Source: a virus
Direction: 5' to 3' (one strand)
IMG/VR virus record: IMGVR_UViG_3300027971_000210
Span: 1 to 24,817 of that record
Length of the DNA stretch: 24,817 nucleotides
Part shown: positions 21,156 through 24,817 of the stretch, piece after piece
Position numbering within the stretch: the stretch's first letter is position 1
How the letters are laid out: each line of letters starts with the position of its first letter
The notes under the pieces: model-generated
Database searches by the model: none
Seen by the model: only the letters and a program-made list of their open reading frames with translations
What the model was told of the DNA's origin: nothing
Program-made: the position numbers and the translations under genes

Positions 21156-22034
21156 ATGGCATCTCTCCTAATCCAGTCTCCGGCATTCCAAGCCTCCGGA
21201 ATTGCCATGAACTCGCAGTCTTTCACGGAAGACATTAGCGGCCTAGTGCGGGCTTCGCTCACATTCACCACCACTGCCTCGAGGTCAGACGAAATATCGC
21301 AGTTGTTCTACGTCGACGCGCCGCCGCCGATATGGCCCGATTCCATCGACAGATTTTCATTGCAGTCCCAGCAGCTGTACATGATCAGCCGGACGGTGGA
21401 GAAGTTTGCGGGCCTAGTCACCATCAAGGCGCAATATGCCGGCGCGCTGAGCAATGCTATTTCCAATCCGCGCGTCTCCATCGAGCGGCAAAGCATAAAT
21501 TTCAATCTTCAAATTTATGTGTCCCAGCAGGTGACGCAAACCCAATGGAAAATCATTAATGGCAAATGGTATCTTGTGCCGATCACGATAACCTCATTCA
21601 ATGTAGATACAGGAACATCTTCTTACCAATCATCAATAGTTCCGGCTTATGACTACTATTCCGGCAACGCAACTATCGGAGTAAAGAGAGTTTCTTTTGC
21701 AAGCGTTGGAGAAGACACGTTTTCAATTACGCCGCCAGCAATAAGCAGTCTTATCTTGGGAGCAACATCAACGACCACGCAACTTCAGGATTTGTCCTAC
21801 CAATGGAATCCTTACCCGACTGGTGGAGAAAACCCGTTTCCTCCTAATTCTGGATATGGAGAAGGACAAAGCGGCCCATCTGGTCAATTTGTTGGTGGGC
21901 CGTATTACGAAAGATCGCGAACGGCGGTTTCTCTTCTTGCAGAATTTGGAAAATACGCTCTGGCACAGGATAGCGGCATAGAGTTTATCACGCCAACGGT
22001 CTTTGTTAAAACAGCGCGTTTCTGGCTGGTTTAA
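21156..22034 (+). CDS. Hypothetical distal tail / baseplate protein
   Basis: A 292-residue beta-rich protein directly after the tape measure, where distal tail proteins usually begin. The first half is GC-rich with segments such as IDRFSLQSQQLYMISRTVEK. From about residue 125 the DNA is markedly more AT-rich and the protein richer in Ser, Thr, Tyr and Asn, with a Gly/Pro-rich loop (NPFPPNSGYGEGQSGPSGQ). No enzymatic motif. It is probably structural, perhaps hub or receptor-facing. ATG 21156 follows the TAA of the tape measure and has no clear ribosome binding site. Confidence 0.55.
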   Translation: MASLLIQSPAFQASGIAMNSQSFTEDISGLVRASLTFTTTASRSDEISQLFYVDAPPPIWPDSIDRFSLQSQQLYMISRTVEKFAGLVTIKAQYAGALSNAISNPRVSIERQSINFNLQIYVSQQVTQTQWKIINGKWYLVPITITSFNVDTGTSSYQSSIVPAYDYYSGNATIGVKRVSFASVGEDTFSITPPAISSLILGATSTTTQLQDLSYQWNPYPTGGENPFPPNSGYGEGQSGPSGQFVGGPYYERSRTAVSLLAEFGKYALAQDSGIEFITPTVFVKTARFWLV

Positions 22035-22038
22035 TCTT

Positions 22039-22326
22039 ATGGCGCTCGCAGATCTACATTACTTCAAAGACGATCTGACCAAGAAGCCAACCGGCAATTC
22101 TGGCGCGCCTCCGCGTGGTATTAGCGCAAAGGACTTGGACGGTAACTTTCTAAAGGTGCAGGTCATCGACGATCCAGCCGCTACAAGCAAGGTCTATTCT
22201 GTTGAATACACAGATCAAGGCACGGTTCTAAAGGTGCTACCGACAATCAACGCGTCCGGCACTTATGTTTTAGGCACGGTTGATGGAGTGCTGCAATGGA
22301 TAGCAACGCAGGACTGCGACGCCTAG
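22039..22326 (+). CDS. Hypothetical small tail-region protein
   Basis: A 95-residue protein with a charged start (LHYFKDDLTKKPTG) and a beta-rich remainder (VYSVEYTDQGTVLKVLPTINASGTYVLGTVDGVLQWIATQDCDA). The final segment looks like fibre or decoration modules. No family assigned. ATG 22039 follows the previous stop by four bases; a TTG at 22003 in the same frame overlaps the previous gene and is less likely. The next gene starts four bases after its stop, so the group is one transcription unit. Confidence 0.55.
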   Translation: MALADLHYFKDDLTKKPTGNSGAPPRGISAKDLDGNFLKVQVIDDPAATSKVYSVEYTDQGTVLKVLPTINASGTYVLGTVDGVLQWIATQDCDA

Positions 22327-22329
22327 CAT

Positions 22330-22842
22330 ATGGCAACCATTGCTTTAAGCGGAACCGGGACCGACAAGAAAGTTGTTCTTAAGACGGTTGGTGGTGTGCA
22401 AAAAGTTAGTTGCAGTTGCTGCGGCTGCGGTAGTGTGCCAAACGAGATTAGCGTTGTATTCTCTGGAATAAACGTGTGTACGAATGCGCCTTCGTTCCCT
22501 GGAACACTTTCATCAGCAGTGCTAACTAGAGACGAGAGTGGCAACTTTCTTTACGATGATGGGACACACAGAATAGGCGCGATATGCTGGACTCCAAACA
22601 TAATTTCTCAGTTTTACCCAGAATGGATACCAGATATACCGGTAAATATTGACCCAAATGGAAGCTCTCCTATTTTTTCAATATACTATTACGCAGAGGA
22701 CGGGACAGGAATAATCTTTGCATCCGTATTTACAGGACAATTTGCGGCTAACGGTGGTAGTGTAAGCAATATTCTCACGGCATCGGATTGCGATCCAACT
22801 ACTGCCATTCGATATGGAGGAACTGCGACAATTTCATGGTAA
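22330..22842 (+). CDS. Cys-cluster beta-rich tail/adhesin-like protein
   Basis: A 170-residue beta-rich protein with a striking CSCCGCG cluster at residues 28-34, further cysteines at 50, 86 and about 154, and many aromatic and Asn/Gly/Ser residues. The cluster could bind metal or form disulphides. Codon use is AT-rich (many ATA and AGA codons), unlike the genes on either side. I read it as a late-acquired receptor-binding or adhesin-like tail protein, but no domain is firmly recognised. ATG 22330 has no Shine-Dalgarno. Its end overlaps the next gene by seven bases. Confidence 0.55.
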   Translation: MATIALSGTGTDKKVVLKTVGGVQKVSCSCCGCGSVPNEISVVFSGINVCTNAPSFPGTLSSAVLTRDESGNFLYDDGTHRIGAICWTPNIISQFYPEWIPDIPVNIDPNGSSPIFSIYYYAEDGTGIIFASVFTGQFAANGGSVSNILTASDCDPTTAIRYGGTATISW

Positions 22843-23099
22843 TTGCCTTTGCCGATTCCGCTCATTGCCACAGCCGCGCGCACTGCCGCGCCTGCCGCTC
22901 CGATCCGGCATGGAGAGCCGCTGTCGGCGCACCGGACGAGTGTCCGCATGGAGTGCGCGGCCTCGGCGATATCGTCGAGCTGCTCGCCAAGCCCATCGCC
23001 AAGGCCCTGGGCCTGCCCTGTCTTGATAAGCACAACCGCCTGCGGCCCGAATCGCCATGCGCCAAGCGTAGGAACGCTCTGAACAGAGCAACCCTTTGA
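22836..23099 (+). CDS. Cys/His-rich small protein, putative zinc binding
   Basis: An 87-residue protein with an N-terminal Cys/His run (HCHSRAHCRACRSDP), ECPHG around residue 38, and a C-terminus of the form GLGDIVELLAKPIAKALGLPCLD ... CAKRRNALNRATL. The pairing of CRxCR, CPHG and a final C-x-KRR-x-ALN reminds me of small proteins near phage tail/lysis genes whose function is unknown. Structural zinc binding is likely from the residues. ATG 22836 overlaps the previous gene by seven bases, with a GGAGG 15 bases upstream. The TGA stop is inside the TTGACA preceding the next gene. Confidence 0.55.
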   Translation: MVIAFADSAHCHSRAHCRACRSDPAWRAAVGAPDECPHGVRGLGDIVELLAKPIAKALGLPCLDKHNRLRPESPCAKRRNALNRATL

Positions 23100-23115
23100 C
23101 ACCGCTCCGCAGCAA

Positions 23116-24084
23116 ATGGAAGCCCGCAAGCTGTATATTGACACCCAAAGCCGGCGGTTTGTCACCAGTGACAGTTCCCAAGCTCCGGCCGCGCGGCCCA
23201 CGTTTTACGCCAACGACGTAGAGCCATTTGAGCTATATTTTCTGACGCCTACTGGCTCCGGCTCCTACTACTACTCAGATTACTCGGCAAACACCATCAA
23301 GCTGGCCGTCGGCGTGACCAGCCAGCTCGTGTCTCAGACAACCTGGTCAGCATTGTCGACTGCCATTACAACGACAATAACCTCGCTTACAGCAGGAAGC
23401 AGCACGGCAAACGAGGTGCAAAAGGTTAGCTTTTCCAAGCAACCCAACCTTGGGACATGGGCCATCCAGTTCCCATCCCGGGCGATCACAGTGTCCAGCG
23501 TCTCTTCAAGCCTTTTCACAGCGGCAACCCACGGGCTTTATGATGCACAGCCCATCACGCTATCAGGCTTCACCATCAGCGGCGGCACCTTTTCAAACGC
23601 CGACTACTACGTCGCCAGCTCAACGCTTGGCACATTCTACATCAGCACCATCTCTGGAGGAACCGCTACAGTAGGCGCACAAGTTACCAGCGGCGGCGGC
23701 ACCGCAACGCTCAAGACGATCACAACCAAGGCGCTTCCTTACAACGCAACGGCGCAAGACGTTCAAACGGCACTCATCGACGCCGGATTCAGCGGTACAG
23801 GCAACCCGAACATTACTGTGAGCGGCTCGATGGCCGAGGGTTTCACGATTTGCTACGGAGGCAGATCGTCCAACATAAATTTCGACAACGTGTCCGTCGT
23901 TAACTCGTCCATCTCTTCAGCGGTTGGCGTATCGGCCAACGTGTCTTTCACCACCACCGCCTTCTTGGCCTTGGTGGCAGCGGGAACGACTAGCGCAACC
24001 GTAGAAGTCGAGGTATCCGGCAGCGGACAAAAACAGACCACCGTCATGTCGTGCAACATAGCCGACGACATCATCGACCCATGA
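23116..24084 (+). CDS. Tail fibre/baseplate-type protein with inserted HGL module
   Basis: A 322-residue beta-rich protein. The start (ARKLYIDTQSRRFV ... FYANDVEPFELYFLTPTG ... IKLAVG, about residues 3-66) resembles the N-terminal attachment domain of baseplate/fibre proteins. A module at about 125-200 has the HGLYDAQPITL ... YYVASSTLGTFYIST pattern common in phage fibres. It interrupts a second repeat type: NEVQKVSF (99-106) on one side and ALPYNATAQDVQTALIDAGF on the other. The C-terminal strands (VSANVSFTTTAFLALVAAG) end the protein. TTGACA lies 14 bases before ATG 23116 with no Shine-Dalgarno. Probably structural, contributing to host contact. Confidence 0.6.
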   Translation: MEARKLYIDTQSRRFVTSDSSQAPAARPTFYANDVEPFELYFLTPTGSGSYYYSDYSANTIKLAVGVTSQLVSQTTWSALSTAITTTITSLTAGSSTANEVQKVSFSKQPNLGTWAIQFPSRAITVSSVSSSLFTAATHGLYDAQPITLSGFTISGGTFSNADYYVASSTLGTFYISTISGGTATVGAQVTSGGGTATLKTITTKALPYNATAQDVQTALIDAGFSGTGNPNITVSGSMAEGFTICYGGRSSNINFDNVSVVNSSISSAVGVSANVSFTTTAFLALVAAGTTSATVEVEVSGSGQKQTTVMSCNIADDIIDP

Positions 24085-24251
24085 TAAGCGTTCCGCACGT
24101 TTCACCTGTTATTGGAGTAGCCACCACCATCAGCTCGGTGCTGGTTTCCCTTCTTCCCTGGCTTGAGACGGGCCTGCGGGTCAGCGTTTTGTTGGTAGGT
24201 CTGGCCGCCGGAATACTAAGCCTTCGCACGCAATGGAGGAACCGCAGATGA
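24081..24251 (+). CDS. Putative holin (small two-segment membrane protein)
   Basis: A 56-residue protein with two hydrophobic segments (about 9-28 and 32-49), a short turn around LPWLETG and a basic C-terminus (RTQWRNRR), the size and shape of a class II holin. It overlaps the previous stop as ATGA and the next start by four bases. No endolysin gene is in the window, so lysis function is not confirmed by context; another small membrane protein is possible. Confidence 0.5.
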   Translation: MISVPHVSPVIGVATTISSVLVSLLPWLETGLRVSVLLVGLAAGILSLRTQWRNRR

Positions 24252-24607
24252 AAACTTACGGAAAATGCCCTGCGACAATCAACCTGTGTCTCCCACAAGG
24301 CCAGACGTGGGACAACCAGTTTAAGTGGCGCACCGATGGCGAGCTGGTGAATTTGAGCAATTTCAGCGCAAGGATGCAGTTGCGCGCAACAGCCGAGTCG
24401 GCCAATACGGCAGCCAATCTGACTACCGGCAATGGAGGCATCACTCTTTCTAGTTCCGGAGCCATCACCCTCAATCTTTCAGCAACATCGACAGCAGCCA
24501 TCACTGCCGCAACCTACCTCTACGACCTTGAGGTGGTTTCTCCTAGCGGATCTGTGCGCCGCCTTATGGAGGGGTCGGCCCTAGTCAGTCGGGAGATCAC
24601 AAGATGA
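24248..24607 (+). CDS. Fibre-anchoring baseplate protein (BppU N-terminal-like)
   Basis: A 119-residue protein of the 'QGxTWDxxF ... LSNFSARMQLR ... YDLEV' type: LPQGQTWDNQFKWRTDGELVNLSNFSARMQLRA near the start, ITLSSSGAITLNLSATSTAAI in the middle, YLYDLEVVSPSGSVRRLMEGSALVSREIT at the end. I recognise this layout from small beta-sandwich proteins that tie fibres to phage baseplates. ATG 24248 has GGAGG at a suitable distance and overlaps the previous stop; ATG 24233 is less likely. The next gene, a fibre, overlaps by four bases, which fits an anchor-fibre pair. Confidence 0.7.
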   Translation: MKTYGKCPATINLCLPQGQTWDNQFKWRTDGELVNLSNFSARMQLRATAESANTAANLTTGNGGITLSSSGAITLNLSATSTAAITAATYLYDLEVVSPSGSVRRLMEGSALVSREITR

Positions 24608-24817
24608 GCGACTCCATTGAAGTAATCACAACTACTGCCGGCGATACGATTGAGGTAGTAAGCTCCGGCCCACAAGGTCCACAAGGCACAGCCGGCCAAG
24701 GCGTCGCCACCGGCGGCACCACGGGTCAAGTGCTCAAGAAGCGAAGCGGCACAGATTACGATACGGAGTGGGGCGCAGCGGCCTCCGGCAGCGGCACAGT
24801 CACGTCTGTCGCTCTGG
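24604..24817 (+). CDS. Tail fibre (partial, runs off the window)
   Basis: The first 71 residues of a fibre: a short N-terminus (SDSIEVITTTAGDTIEVVSS), a collagen-like GPQGPQGTAG, then GGTTGQVLKKRSGTDYDTEWG, a repeat seen in many phage fibres. It presumably continues into a receptor-binding tip outside the window. ATG 24604 overlaps the previous stop as ATGA and has CGGGAG upstream. No stop is reached by 24817. Confidence 0.8.
   Translation, partial: MSDSIEVITTTAGDTIEVVSSGPQGPQGTAGQGVATGGTTGQVLKKRSGTDYDTEWGAAASGSGTVTSVAL

Overview
The window is a stretch of a tailed double-stranded DNA phage (or prophage) genome with a lambda/siphovirus-like gene order. Apart from one small gene, everything is on the + strand and tightly packed with 1-8 nt (often ATGA) overlaps. 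The sequence is GC-rich, with an AT-richer island near 21.5-22.8 kb. No host marker, integrase catalytic domain, tRNA, rRNA or CRISPR array is present. The host cannot be read directly. The style of several small accessory proteins and fibre modules reminds me of phages of Verrucomicrobiota or related groups, but that is a weak inference.

Region 1 (1-5.2 kb) is the replication/recombination module: a Holliday-junction-resolvase-like PD-(D/E)XK nuclease, an SSB-like protein ending in DPF, a RecB/Cas4-like exonuclease, a run of very small early genes (DUF551-like, two coiled-coil proteins, a free-standing integrase arm-type DNA-binding domain, one unknown), an archaeo-eukaryotic-type primase, and a RepA/RecA-like helicase. 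Most genes here have clear GGAGG-type ribosome binding sites. Region 2 (5.2-6.9 kb) holds two strong inverted repeats (candidate origin or regulatory element), a helix-turn-helix protein, an unknown protein, a lone minus-strand zinc-ribbon membrane protein with its own promoter-like element, and an inverted repeat just before the packaging genes.

Region 3 (6.9-13 kb) is packaging and head: terminase small subunit, GpA-type terminase large subunit, a small gene in the gpW position, lambda-type portal, ClpP-like prohead protease with a scaffold-like tail, and the major capsid protein followed by an intrinsic terminator. Region 4 (13-16.4 kb) is a three-gene glycosyltransferase cassette (a GT2-TPR-GT2 fusion, a GT2, and a GT-B enzyme) inserted between capsid and head-tail connector genes. 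It is a candidate capsid- or tail-glycosylation system. Region 5 (16.4-24.8 kb) is connector, tail terminator, tail tube, tail assembly chaperones joined by a probable -1 frameshift at CCCAAAA, tape measure, distal tail genes, a Cys-rich protein, fibre-anchoring proteins, a putative holin and a tail fibre that runs off the end.

The most unusual signal is a repeated TTGACA hexamer lying 13-17 nt before the start codons of at least eight genes, mostly late ones that lack a Shine-Dalgarno sequence, plus one internal in-frame start in the protease/scaffold gene. One-mismatch versions at the same spacing precede three more genes. The spacers contain no conserved -10 box, so this looks like a translation-start-associated signal or a repeated binding site rather than an ordinary promoter.
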